Source: Akkermansiaceae bacterium (GTDB lineage Bacteria; Verrucomicrobiota; Verrucomicrobiia; Verrucomicrobiales; Akkermansiaceae). From it: a stretch of DNA of 64,000 bases. A program made the position numbers and the translations under genes. Under the pieces are notes generated by a model, which searched no databases, was not told where the DNA came from, and worked only from the letters and a program-made list of their open reading frames with translations. Shown here in pieces: positions 20,146-28,663 of the stretch. Position 1 is the first letter of the stretch. Each line of letters opens with the position of its first letter. The stretch lies in contig JACKPZ010000019.1 of NCBI GenBank assembly GCA_024233135.1, positions 1 to 64,000 on the forward strand, written 5' to 3'.

Positions 20146-22320
20146 ATGAAATCCCGATCCTTTCCTATGAAGATGCTCGCCGCGGCCGCCCTCTGCGCGG
20201 CGGTCGTGCTGCCCTCGTGCCGCAACCGCGGGGCGGAGGAGAAATCCGTGATCGAGATCCGGATCGATTCCAAGCTCGCCGCCAACCGCATCGCCGGCCT
20301 GCCCGGTGCGGTCTATCAGTCGCAGGCGGAGTCTCCCATCCACTGGCAGCCTTTCAGCAAGGAGACCTTCGACATGGCGAAGGACGCGCACCGCCTCGTC
20401 TTCTGCGTGGTCGCGATGCCGCAGTACTCGGGTTTCAAGGAACAACTCGACGCGCTCGCCGCCGACCCCGGCGTGGTCGCGGACATCCACGACAACTACG
20501 TGCCGGTGCTCGTCGATGGCGACGCGTCGCGTGAGATCGGCCTGCTGGCCGCGGAGTTGTGCAGCGAGATCAAGACGCCGGTCCGGTTTCCCCTTTTCCT
20601 CTGGCTCTCGCCGGACGGAAACCCGGTGTCGTGGATCCCGGTCAACGGTGGCGACGATTCGGCGGTGGTCACGCTCTTCCGGAAGTCGAACTCGATGGTC
20701 GTCGAAATGTGGCGCGACGATCCGGAATACGTCGTGACCAACAGCGCGGCGGACAACGCGATGCGCCGCGAGCGCATGTCGCTGCGCAAGAACCGCAAGG
20801 TGATGAGCGAGCAACCCGCCATCGATACGGTGCGTGCCATCCGCCAGCTCGCCTCGCTCTACGACACCACGTCGCGCAGTTTCGATGAAGCGGGCGGCTT
20901 GTTTCCCTCGGGCGCGATCGATCTGCTTGCCGCCGCGTCGATCCACCCCGGTCTCGCGCCTTCCGAGCGGAAACGCTGCGGGCGAACCCTGCGCGAGGTG
21001 CTCGAGGACCTTCTCCGCAGTCCGATGTTCGATCCGCTCGACGGCGGACTCTTCAGTGCCCGCCAGGGACCGTCGTGGAAGTTTCCCATGTTCCAGCGCG
21101 ACTGCCCCTCGCAGGCGCGCGCCGCGGTGGCTCTCATCCAGGCGTGGCGCGCCACCGGCGAACCTCTCGCCCTGCAGCGGGCGGAGGAATTGATCCGTTT
21201 CGCCGAGGCCACCTACCGCACCGGTGATGGGCTGTTCGCCATCGGTTCGGCCGCGGAGATCGACACGGCCGACTGGCTTTGGAGCGTCGAGGACATCCGC
21301 CAGGCGCTTCCGGCGGAGGACGTCGACTGGTGGATCCGCATGAATGCGATGAAGGGCCTCGGCAACCTTCCGTCCGAATCCGACCCCGGCCGCGAATATT
21401 TCCGCGGCAACACGCTCTCGCAGATTGTCCCCGCCGCCACCATCGCGGCGGATTTCGGCATGACCGACAAGGAGTTCGCGGAACGCCATGAAAAGGCGCG
21501 GCGCATCCTGCTCGCCCTCCGCCAGTCGCGCACCGGCGCGGTCGCGGCCGACAAGAACGCCCACCTCCCGTCCTCGCTGCGGATGGTGTCGGCCTATGCC
21601 TTCGCTTTCAGCGCCACCGGCGAGCCGTCCTACCGTGACAAGGCCGCGGCGCTTCTGGACAACTGCCGCAAGGCGTTCTATCAGTCACCCGAGCTCCGGG
21701 TGTTCTCGGTCGATGCCCCGGCGCCGATCGCTGCGGGACGAGCCTTCCACTACGCCCTCGCCATCCAGGCGGCGGTGGACGTTTCCTCCATCACGTCCGA
21801 TGAACAATGGCTCATCTGGTCCGAGGATCTCGCCACCACCGCGGCCGAGATGTTCACCGGCGCCGATTTCCTCAAGGAGTGCCCGGACGACGCGAAGATC
21901 ATCGATCTGCCGGTGACCGACCTGATGATGGTCTTCGACGACTCCACCGCCGGACTTGTCTCTTTCGCGGAGTCGCGTCTTTCCGCCCGCAACCGCCCTC
22001 TGGTCCGCAGTTTCAGCGACCTTGCGACGCCGCTGCCGACCTTCGCTGTCGACCGCCCGATCCTGCACACCGATCTGATCGAGGCGACCCTCGCGCGCAC
22101 CCTGCCCGTCGTGCTGCTGACGGGGGACTCGCTTCCGGATGAAATGCGGACCGCCGTCGAGCGTATCCAGCCGAGGATGATCCAGAAACGCAGGGCGGAG
22201 GCCGGGGAAAAGGTGCCCGCAGGCGCCGTCAAGGTCTGCCACCCGGACGGCGGCACCCGGATCGTCACCAGTCCGAACGATCTTCAGGAAGCCGTCTTGC
22301 CCTCCGCCGGCGAATCATGA
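20146..22320 (+). CDS. Lipoprotein, YyaL/DUF255-like thioredoxin fold plus alpha-barrel domain
   Basis: 724 residues with a lipobox ending VVLPSC (Cys25). The first 200 residues resemble the thioredoxin-like DUF255 domain of YyaL/SSP411 proteins (SPIHWQPFSKETFDMAKDAH), but the CxxC expected after it is replaced by CVVAMPQ, so redox chemistry is unlikely. The rest is helical with family-like blocks (DALDGGL-type DPLDGGLFSARQGP, AGRAFHYALAIQAAV). It would be anchored in the periplasm. It starts 110 bp from the divergent ParA gene and precedes a PTPDL-like gene by 34 bp. Function unknown. Confidence 0.72.
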   Translation: MKSRSFPMKMLAAAALCAAVVLPSCRNRGAEEKSVIEIRIDSKLAANRIAGLPGAVYQSQAESPIHWQPFSKETFDMAKDAHRLVFCVVAMPQYSGFKEQLDALAADPGVVADIHDNYVPVLVDGDASREIGLLAAELCSEIKTPVRFPLFLWLSPDGNPVSWIPVNGGDDSAVVTLFRKSNSMVVEMWRDDPEYVVTNSAADNAMRRERMSLRKNRKVMSEQPAIDTVRAIRQLASLYDTTSRSFDEAGGLFPSGAIDLLAAASIHPGLAPSERKRCGRTLREVLEDLLRSPMFDPLDGGLFSARQGPSWKFPMFQRDCPSQARAAVALIQAWRATGEPLALQRAEELIRFAEATYRTGDGLFAIGSAAEIDTADWLWSVEDIRQALPAEDVDWWIRMNAMKGLGNLPSESDPGREYFRGNTLSQIVPAATIAADFGMTDKEFAERHEKARRILLALRQSRTGAVAADKNAHLPSSLRMVSAYAFAFSATGEPSYRDKAAALLDNCRKAFYQSPELRVFSVDAPAPIAAGRAFHYALAIQAAVDVSSITSDEQWLIWSEDLATTAAEMFTGADFLKECPDDAKIIDLPVTDLMMVFDDSTAGLVSFAESRLSARNRPLVRSFSDLATPLPTFAVDRPILHTDLIEATLARTLPVVLLTGDSLPDEMRTAVERIQPRMIQKRRAEAGEKVPAGAVKVCHPDGGTRIVTSPNDLQEAVLPSAGES

Positions 22321-22354
22321 ATCTTTCTCCCGACCGCCAACCGACAACGAATCC

Positions 22355-23416
22355 ATGAAAAAGAAACCCCTGTTGCCATTTCTCCTTCTGCTGAGCTTCC
22401 CGATCGTCGCGGCGGCCGACACCTTCGTGCTCAAGGACGGCACCGAGATCGAAGGCTCCATCCTTCGGGAAACCCCGGACTCCTACGTCCTCGAAGTCCA
22501 GATCACCAAAACGATCAAGGACGAGAAAACCATCGCCAAGGCCGATGTCGAAAAGGTGAAGCGCACCAAACCCGGCGAGGAGGAGTTCGAGCCGATCAAG
22601 GAACTGGTGCCGGTGCCCGACCAGATGGACGCGGCTGAATATGCCGACCGCATTTCGGATGTGGAGAGATACCTCTCGAAGTTCAAATACGGTCCCAGGG
22701 ACAAGGAGGCGAAGGCGGTCCTCAAAACCCTCAAGGACGAGGCCAACGAGATCATCGCCGGCGGCATCAAGATCAACGGCAAGGTGATCCCCGCCCAGGT
22801 GTATCGACCGAACGCCTATGAAATCGACGCGCGTGCCCTCGCATCGAAAGCCGAAAGCCTCATCGCGAAATCCCAATATGCCTCCGCGCTCCGGGTTTTC
22901 GATGAAATGAGCAAGAAGTATCCCAACACCGAGGCCTACACGAAACTCGCGCCGCTCGCCACCCGCGCCGCCCGCCTGTACCTCGCGGAGGTGGACCGTT
23001 TGTTGGAGACCTTCGACAGCCGCGCCCACGACCGCAAGGTCGGCCTCGAGCGGATGACCTCCGCCGACCGCGCGCAGACGGAGTCCGCCATCGCCGAGCA
23101 GACCGCCAATTTCGAGAAACGCCTCAAGGCCGAGAAGGACGCCGGCATCGGCTGGGTCACCATCGACCCGACCTTCCGTCCGTCGCTCGAGGCGACGGCG
23201 ACGTATGGCAAACAGCAGCTCAACAAGATGGATGCCCTGCCGTCCGAGCCGAAGGTGGACGCCGGGAGACTCTATCGCGACGCCTACTCGCTTTCCCACG
23301 GCTCCGGCGAGGACGCGAAGGAGGCGAAAAACGCCATCAACGCGGCGAAGACCGCGGGAGTCGGCCCCAGCTACATCACCGCTTTGGAAACGGCCGCCTC
23401 CGCCGGCGGCAAGTGA
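22355..23416 (+). CDS. Secreted PTPDL-like protein of unknown function
   Basis: 353 residues with signal peptide (LLPFLLLLSFPIVAAADT). The mature N-terminus FVLKDGTEIEGSILRETPDS resembles the PTPDL family found in Verrucomicrobiota. The remainder is helical and charged with tetratricopeptide-like spacing in the middle (SKAESLIAKSQYASALRVFD). No enzyme motif is seen. It follows the lipoprotein gene closely and may be co-transcribed with it; hisB starts 31 bp later. Confidence 0.6.
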   Translation: MKKKPLLPFLLLLSFPIVAAADTFVLKDGTEIEGSILRETPDSYVLEVQITKTIKDEKTIAKADVEKVKRTKPGEEEFEPIKELVPVPDQMDAAEYADRISDVERYLSKFKYGPRDKEAKAVLKTLKDEANEIIAGGIKINGKVIPAQVYRPNAYEIDARALASKAESLIAKSQYASALRVFDEMSKKYPNTEAYTKLAPLATRAARLYLAEVDRLLETFDSRAHDRKVGLERMTSADRAQTESAIAEQTANFEKRLKAEKDAGIGWVTIDPTFRPSLEATATYGKQQLNKMDALPSEPKVDAGRLYRDAYSLSHGSGEDAKEAKNAINAAKTAGVGPSYITALETAASAGGK

Positions 23417-23447
23417 CGTTCCGCCTTCTCCGACTTCCGAGTTTTCC

Positions 23448-24041
23448 ATGTCGACCGCACGCACCGCCACCCGCCATCGCAAGACATCCGAGACCGAGAT
23501 CGATCTGACGATCGACCTCGACGGTTCGGGGTTTTCCGAGATCGAAACGGGAGTCCCGTTTTTCGATCACATGCTCACCTTGTTTTCGAAACACGGCCTG
23601 TTCGACCTCAAGCTCAAGACCGCCGGCGACATCGAGGTGGACGCGCACCACACCGTCGAGGACACCGGCATCGTCATCGGTGAGTGCATGCGCGAGGCGC
23701 TGGGAACCAAGGAAGGCATCCGCCGCTACGGCGCCTGCTACCTGCCGATGGATGAAACCCTCGCACGCGTCGTGGTGGACCTGAGCAACCGCCCGTACCT
23801 TGAGTTCCGAGCGCCGGCCGGCACGCCGTCCGCGCCGAACCTGCCGTTCACGCTGGTCGAGGAATTCTGCCGCGCGGTCGCTTCGAACCTGCGCGCCAAC
23901 ATCCACGTCGAGTTGTTGTACGGCCGCGACGGACACCACATCGCCGAGGCGATCTTCAAGGGACTCGCGCGCGCCCTGCGCGACGCCTGCGAACGCGACC
24001 CCCGGGTCGTCGGCATCCCCAGCACCAAGGACGCGCTTTGA
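23448..24041 (+). CDS. hisB: Imidazoleglycerol-phosphate dehydratase
   Basis: 197 residues, the length of monofunctional HisB. Diagnostic blocks: TGVPFFDHML-type ETGVPFFDHMLTLFSKHG, DAHHTVEDTGIVIGE with Mn-binding His, and GRDGHHIAEAIFKGLARAL. It catalyses dehydration of imidazole glycerol phosphate in histidine synthesis. Start ATG at 23448 matches the family N-terminus; longer in-frame sequence upstream is inside the previous gene in another frame. Stop overlaps the next start (TTGA). Confidence 0.97.
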   Translation: MSTARTATRHRKTSETEIDLTIDLDGSGFSEIETGVPFFDHMLTLFSKHGLFDLKLKTAGDIEVDAHHTVEDTGIVIGECMREALGTKEGIRRYGACYLPMDETLARVVVDLSNRPYLEFRAPAGTPSAPNLPFTLVEEFCRAVASNLRANIHVELLYGRDGHHIAEAIFKGLARALRDACERDPRVVGIPSTKDAL

Positions 24042-24658
24042 ACATCGCACTCATCGACTACGGCGCCGGCAACCTCAGCAGCGTCGCCAACGCGCTGCGC
24101 CACCTCGGTCTCGACCCCGCCATCGTTTCCTCGCCGGACGGCTTGGAAAAAGCCACCCACCTGGTGCTTCCGGGCGTCGGGTCCTTCGGCGACTGCATGG
24201 CGCAGTTGACCGAGCGGAAACTCGTCGCGCCGATCCGCCGCTGGCTCGACGAAGGCCGACCGTATCTCGGTATCTGCCTCGGCTATCAGATCTTGTTCGA
24301 ATCGAGCGAGGAATCGCCCGGCGTCGAGGGATTGGGTGCCATCGACGGCTGTGTCCGCCGCTTCATGGTTCCGGATGGCGTCAAGGTGCCGCACATGGGA
24401 TGGAACTCCGCCGTGCCCGCCATGCCCGACGCCGGAAACTGGAGCGGCCTCGGCAGGGAACCGTATTTCTATTTCGTGCACTCGTACTTCCCGGTGCCGG
24501 CCGACGCGTCGGTCGTCGCCGCGCGGACGGAATACGGCGGTGAGGAATTCGCCGCCGCCGTCGAGCGTCCGAAACTGTTGGCCTGCCAGTTCCACCCGGA
24601 GAAAAGCCAGGAGGCCGGCCTCCGCCTGATCCGGAACTTCTTCTCGCCCTACGCCTGA
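24038..24658 (+). CDS. hisH: Imidazole glycerol phosphate synthase, glutaminase subunit HisH
   Basis: 206 residues, class I glutamine amidotransferase that feeds ammonia to HisF. Nucleophile Cys in YLGICLGYQILFE, oxyanion block GAGNLSSVANALRHLG, and the His-Glu pair in ACQFHPEKSQ. Translation begins at TTG 24038 overlapping the hisB stop by four bases, so coupling is expected. hisA and hisF are not in the window. Confidence 0.96.
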   Translation: MNIALIDYGAGNLSSVANALRHLGLDPAIVSSPDGLEKATHLVLPGVGSFGDCMAQLTERKLVAPIRRWLDEGRPYLGICLGYQILFESSEESPGVEGLGAIDGCVRRFMVPDGVKVPHMGWNSAVPAMPDAGNWSGLGREPYFYFVHSYFPVPADASVVAARTEYGGEEFAAAVERPKLLACQFHPEKSQEAGLRLIRNFFSPYA

Positions 24659-24665
24659 GGTTCCC

Positions 24666-25601
24666 TCAGTTCGTCGGGAAGACCTTCGCCTCGTCAGGGT
24701 AGAAGTGCGCCCGGAGTTCGCGCGTCTCGGCGAGGATGTAGTCCGCCTCCTCCGGCGTCAGGCGTTTCTTCCATGTCTGGGTCACCGCCGCGGCGTCGCG
24801 CGCGCCATAGACATCCGTATTCGTCTCGCCCTTGCCGCCGGAAACGGATTCCCGCAGGTGCTCTTCGATCTCCTGTCCGAACGGCAGTTCAAGATCGTCG
24901 TAAAGCGCCCGGAAACGATCCACCGGATCGAGCACCATGTCGACATGGCGGCGGAAATGCCACTCCGGGTGGTCGGACTCGTAGCGCCGGATCACCTTGT
25001 GGAACAGGTTCCAGAGCAGGACGGCCTGCTGGACGATGGGTTTCTCGTCGCCCGCATAGTCGCGGATCACGTCGGCGTCGTCCGTGAAAAACGTGTCCAT
25101 CAGCCGCGGTTGCTCGACGAAATGCGCAAACGGGAATTTCCAGTCCCAGCGTTTCAGACTGCTGCAGAACGCCAGCGGGTGGCGGATCATGCACACGACG
25201 TCGAACGAGAAACGCGCGGCGAGTTCCTCCGCCGAAAACAGGGCCAGCGGATCCTTCACCAGCGGCGTGCGTCCGCGCATCCGGTGCACCGCGTTTTCCA
25301 AATGCATGCGGACCACCCGCCGCGCCGCACGGTAGCGGCTCAGGTGCGCCGGCGGCCTCGGCACGTAGGCGAAACGCAGCGTGCGCTCCATCGCCTCGAA
25401 CAAACGCTCCCGGTCCGGAAGATCCTCGACGTGCGGAAACCAATGCCTGAACCGGTAGTCGATGCTGTTGGTGGACGTCTCCAGATTGAACGGCTCCTGC
25501 ACATAGACCACCTCCTCCGGAAGGCTGAGGATCTTGCCCATCCAGGTGGTGCCGGACCGGTGCGTGCCGGTGACGAGAATGCCCTTGCGTTGTGAGGTCA
25601 T
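24666..25601 (-). CDS. Sulfotransferase family protein
   Basis: 311 residues from the ATG at 25601. The 5'-phosphosulfate loop is TGTHRSGTTW (residues 11-20) and the 3'-phosphate block appears as FDVVCMIRHPLAFCSSLKRW. This fold transfers sulfate from PAPS to a hydroxyl or amine of a glycan, lipid or small molecule. In-frame sequence upstream to 25688 has no family similarity. Convergent with hisH (7 bp gap). Acceptor unknown; bacterial members are often in envelope polysaccharide modification. Confidence 0.85.
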   Translation of the reverse strand: MTSQRKGILVTGTHRSGTTWMGKILSLPEEVVYVQEPFNLETSTNSIDYRFRHWFPHVEDLPDRERLFEAMERTLRFAYVPRPPAHLSRYRAARRVVRMHLENAVHRMRGRTPLVKDPLALFSAEELAARFSFDVVCMIRHPLAFCSSLKRWDWKFPFAHFVEQPRLMDTFFTDDADVIRDYAGDEKPIVQQAVLLWNLFHKVIRRYESDHPEWHFRRHVDMVLDPVDRFRALYDDLELPFGQEIEEHLRESVSGGKGETNTDVYGARDAAAVTQTWKKRLTPEEADYILAETRELRAHFYPDEAKVFPTN

Positions 25602-25719
25602 GGTCAGGGGGGAGGAATGCCGGAGTGGCGGGTGGAAACCGTCCGGCATGTAGGGAAATTCCTTACATCTCCGCCGACGCGGAGGCAAGACCGCTTTTGC
25701 GTAGGGCGGCGGCGCCCTT

Positions 25720-26496
25720 TCAGGAGTCCCGCCCGGTCGTCAGCCGCTGCGATCCCCAGACCGCCACGAACGTGATGGCGATCAGCAGCGTGCTCATCGC
25801 GTTCACCACCGGAAACTCGCGGCTCTTCTTGATCATGCTGTAGATCACCACCGGCAGCGTGTCCGCGCCGGGCCCCTTCACGAAAAAGGTCACCACGAAG
25901 TCGTCCACCGAGAGCGTGAAGGCGAGAAGCCCGCCGGCGAGGATGCCGGGCGCGAGCAGCGGCAGCACGACTTTCGCGAAAGCCTCCCAACGAGTCGCGC
26001 CGAGGTCGCGCGCGGCGTCCACCATCTGGAAATCGAAGTCCTGCAGGCGCGATTGCACCACCAGCGTGACATAGCTCACGCAGAACGTGATGTGCGCGAT
26101 ACCCACCGTCCACAGGCTGAGTTGCACGCCGAGCGCCACGAAAAGAAGCAGCAGGCTCATGCCCATCAGGATGTCCGGCAGCACCAGCGGCAGCGTGATC
26201 AACATCCGGTGCGTCGTCTGCAACCGCGTCCGGTGACGCTGCAGCGCGAAGGCGGCGAAGGTGCCGAGCACCATCGAACCGATGCTCGCGACCACCGCGA
26301 CCTGCAGCGAATGGACCAGGGCTTCCCACAAGTCGCCCCGTTCGAGCAGCCGCTCATACCACTTCATCGTGAATCCCTGCCAGCGCGTTCCGAACCGCGA
26401 CTCGTTGAACGAATGCAGCACCAGCATGCCGATCGGCAGATAGAAAAACGCCAGCACCAGCAGCGTCGTCAGCAAGGGGATGCGGCTGCGTTTCAT
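25720..26496 (-). CDS. potC: Polyamine ABC transporter permease PotC
   Basis: 258 residues, six hydrophobic segments. The EAA loop reads MVDAARDLGATRWEAFAKVV, and the start MKRSRIPLLTTLLVLAFFYL fits the family. It forms the inner-membrane channel for spermidine/putrescine with PotB. Start overlaps the potB stop by four bases (ATGA). The ATPase PotA and binding protein PotD are not next to it: upstream is only tRNA-Pro, downstream a sulfotransferase. Confidence 0.93.
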   Translation of the reverse strand: MKRSRIPLLTTLLVLAFFYLPIGMLVLHSFNESRFGTRWQGFTMKWYERLLERGDLWEALVHSLQVAVVASIGSMVLGTFAAFALQRHRTRLQTTHRMLITLPLVLPDILMGMSLLLLFVALGVQLSLWTVGIAHITFCVSYVTLVVQSRLQDFDFQMVDAARDLGATRWEAFAKVVLPLLAPGILAGGLLAFTLSVDDFVVTFFVKGPGADTLPVVIYSMIKKSREFPVVNAMSTLLIAITFVAVWGSQRLTTGRDS

Positions 26497-27344
26497 GGTT
26501 CGTCCGGAGTGTCGCCGCGGGGTTTTCTGCGCAGCAGCAGGGGAGCCAGCACCATCAGCGTGAGCACCGCCGACATCGCAGAGGCCGACGGTAGGTTGCG
26601 GTCCGAGAAATTCCGCTGCGCGATCTTGTTGCCGATCATCTGGCCGTCCGTCCCGCCGACGAGGTCGGGCACGACGTAGGAGCCGAGCATCGGGATGAAC
26701 ACGATCGCCAGCGCCGTGCTGATCCCCTTGCGGATGCCCGGCAGAAACACCGAGCCGAAGGCCCGCGCCGAGGACGCCCCGAGGTCGCGCGCGGCATCGA
26801 GCAGTCCGAAGTCGAACTTCTCCGCCGCCGCATACATCGGCAGGATCGCGAAGGGCAGATAGGTATACACGCTCACCACCACCACCGCCCCGGGATTGTA
26901 GAGCAACGACGAGTTTTCCCCCAACAGACCCACCGCGCGCAGCCCGCGGGCCAGCCAGCCTTCCGAGTGCAGGATCTGGTTCCATGCGAACACCCGGATC
27001 AGGAAATTCGTCCAGAACGGCACGATCACCAGCAGCAGCAGACGCGGCCGCCAATCCTCCCGCACCCGCGCCAGAAACCACGCCACCGGCAGCGCCGTCG
27101 CCACGCAGAGCCCCGTGGTCAGCGCGCTGATCCACAAGGTCCGCCACAGCAGCACGTGGATCGACGGCTCCGCGAACACGCGGAATTGCGAGAGCGTCCA
27201 GCCGTCGCCGATCCCGCCCGAGGGATTCGTCGTCCGGAACGCGATCGCCAGCACCAGCACCCCGGGGACGAGCATGAACGCCAGCAACCAGACGAAGCTG
27301 GGCAGGGTCGTCAGAAACTCGCCGCGTCCGGCCTTGGATCTCAC
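26493..27344 (-). CDS. potB: Polyamine ABC transporter permease PotB
   Basis: 283 residues with six hydrophobic segments and the EAA loop LLDAARDLGASSARAFGSVF. Family blocks include WTNFLIRVFAWNQIL and the GGTDGQMIGNKIAQRNF loop. First gene of the potB-potC pair. A potA could lie elsewhere. Confidence 0.94.
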   Translation of the reverse strand: MRSKAGRGEFLTTLPSFVWLLAFMLVPGVLVLAIAFRTTNPSGGIGDGWTLSQFRVFAEPSIHVLLWRTLWISALTTGLCVATALPVAWFLARVREDWRPRLLLLVIVPFWTNFLIRVFAWNQILHSEGWLARGLRAVGLLGENSSLLYNPGAVVVVSVYTYLPFAILPMYAAAEKFDFGLLDAARDLGASSARAFGSVFLPGIRKGISTALAIVFIPMLGSYVVPDLVGGTDGQMIGNKIAQRNFSDRNLPSASAMSAVLTLMVLAPLLLRRKPRGDTPDEP

Positions 27345-27492
27345 GCGCGGAATCTAGCGGCCCCGCCGCTGGTTTGGCGATGGATTTCGCGCCTCCATCC
27401 GTCCGCACTCCCGCCGCGGCGGGAATGACCGCAGGCCATGCAGGAAAACCTTGATTCCTCCCCGCGATTCGTCGAGCGTGCGGGCCGCGTCG

Positions 27493-27569
27493 CGGGGCGT
27501 AGCTCAGCCTGGTAGAGCGCCTGCTTTGGGAGCAGGAAGTCGTCAGTTCGAATCTGGCCGCCCCGACCA
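27493..27569 (+). tRNA. tRNA-Pro, anticodon UGG
   Basis: 77 nt with encoded CCA. Acceptor CGGGGCG pairs with CGCCCCG; D arm GCTC/GAGC with loop AGCCTGGTA; anticodon stem CCTGC/GCAGG with loop TTTGGGA, anticodon TGG; T arm GTCAG/CTGGC with loop TTCGAAT. All stems are perfect. It lies between the divergent potB and hpt, 21 bp before hpt, which may share its promoter. Confidence 0.98.
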
Positions 27570-27590
27570 CGTGACGCGCCGAGTGTTTCC

Positions 27591-28124
27591 ATGCGCGACG
27601 ACATTGAGAAGATCCTGATCGACGAGGAGGTGATCCACCGCCGGCTCGACACGATGGCGGCGAGGATCGAGAAGGACTTTCCGGAGGATACGCTCATCGC
27701 GATCATCCTGCTCAAGGGCGCGCTGGTATTCGCGGCGGACCTGTTGCGGCGGGTTCCTCGGAAACTGGAGGTCGAATGCCTCAATGTCGCGAGTTACCAC
27801 GGTGGAATGGAAAGCTCCGGCACGGTGAATTTCCTCGACCGCCATTTCCCCGAGGTGAAGGACCGCCATGTCCTGCTGCTTGACGACATCCTCGACACCG
27901 GCCGTACGCTCCGGGCGGTGGCCGACCGCTTGATCGAGGAAGGCGCCATCAAGGTGCACACCGCGGTGCTGCTTTCGAAAGACAAGGCCCGGGCCGAGGA
28001 TGTGGAGGCGGACTATGTCGGCTTCGCGATCGCGGACGAGTTCGTCGTTGGCTACGGCCTCGACTATCAAGGGAAATACCGGAACCTGCCTTACGTCGGC
28101 GTGCTCAAGCAGAGCGCGATCTAA
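27591..28124 (+). CDS. hpt: Hypoxanthine phosphoribosyltransferase
   Basis: 177 residues. PRPP loop HVLLLDDILDTGRTLRAV is complete, with the PPi loop LLKGALVFAADLLRR and the nucleotide hood ending YVGFAIADEFVVGYGLDY. It salvages hypoxanthine and guanine to IMP and GMP. Its TAA overlaps the convergent tspO stop. Confidence 0.95.
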   Translation: MRDDIEKILIDEEVIHRRLDTMAARIEKDFPEDTLIAIILLKGALVFAADLLRRVPRKLEVECLNVASYHGGMESSGTVNFLDRHFPEVKDRHVLLLDDILDTGRTLRAVADRLIEEGAIKVHTAVLLSKDKARAEDVEADYVGFAIADEFVVGYGLDYQGKYRNLPYVGVLKQSAI

Positions 28125-28594
28125 CGGTTGAGGAGGAGGAAGCCGGCGTTCAGATACGTCGCATATCCGACCCACGCGAGGTAGGGGGCGAGCAGCACGG
28201 CCGCAGGACGGTCGAGCGGGTGGAACGCACGGATGGTGAGGACGATGGCAACAAGCAGCGCCGCGATGATGGCCAGCGACGCCCCCGGCATGTGCGCGCC
28301 GAAGAACACCGGAGTCCAGACGAGGTTGAGGAACAACTGGATGCCGAACCACGCGAGAGCCTTTCGTTTCCCGCGTCCCTTGGGAGCGTGATGGAGCACC
28401 CGCGCCAAGGCGACGCCCATCGCCGCGTAGAGCAGTGTCCACACCGGCCCGAAGACCCAGTTCGGCGGCGTGCCCGGCGGCTTCACAAGCCCGTCATACC
28501 AACCGCGGATCGAAGACGCCGTCGACCAACCGCTGAGGAATCCGAGCGACTCGATGCCGACGATGCAGAGGAGGCATTTGATCCAGAAGGGCAT
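28121..28594 (-). CDS. tspO: TspO/MBR family membrane protein
   Basis: 157 residues, five transmembrane helices. Family motifs WYDGLVKPPGTPPNWVFGPV and WTLLYAAMGVAL, and C-terminal APYLAWVGYATYLNAGF. The protein binds tetrapyrroles and cholesterol-like ligands and is linked to porphyrin and stress control. Tail-to-tail overlap of 4 bp with hpt. Confidence 0.95.
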   Translation of the reverse strand: MPFWIKCLLCIVGIESLGFLSGWSTASSIRGWYDGLVKPPGTPPNWVFGPVWTLLYAAMGVALARVLHHAPKGRGKRKALAWFGIQLFLNLVWTPVFFGAHMPGASLAIIAALLVAIVLTIRAFHPLDRPAAVLLAPYLAWVGYATYLNAGFLLLNR

Positions 28595-28663
28595 GACCCG
28601 TGACAGTTGCTTGGACGGCCTGTTTGTCCAATGTCCGATGCGACGGATTCGCGGGAACGGACT

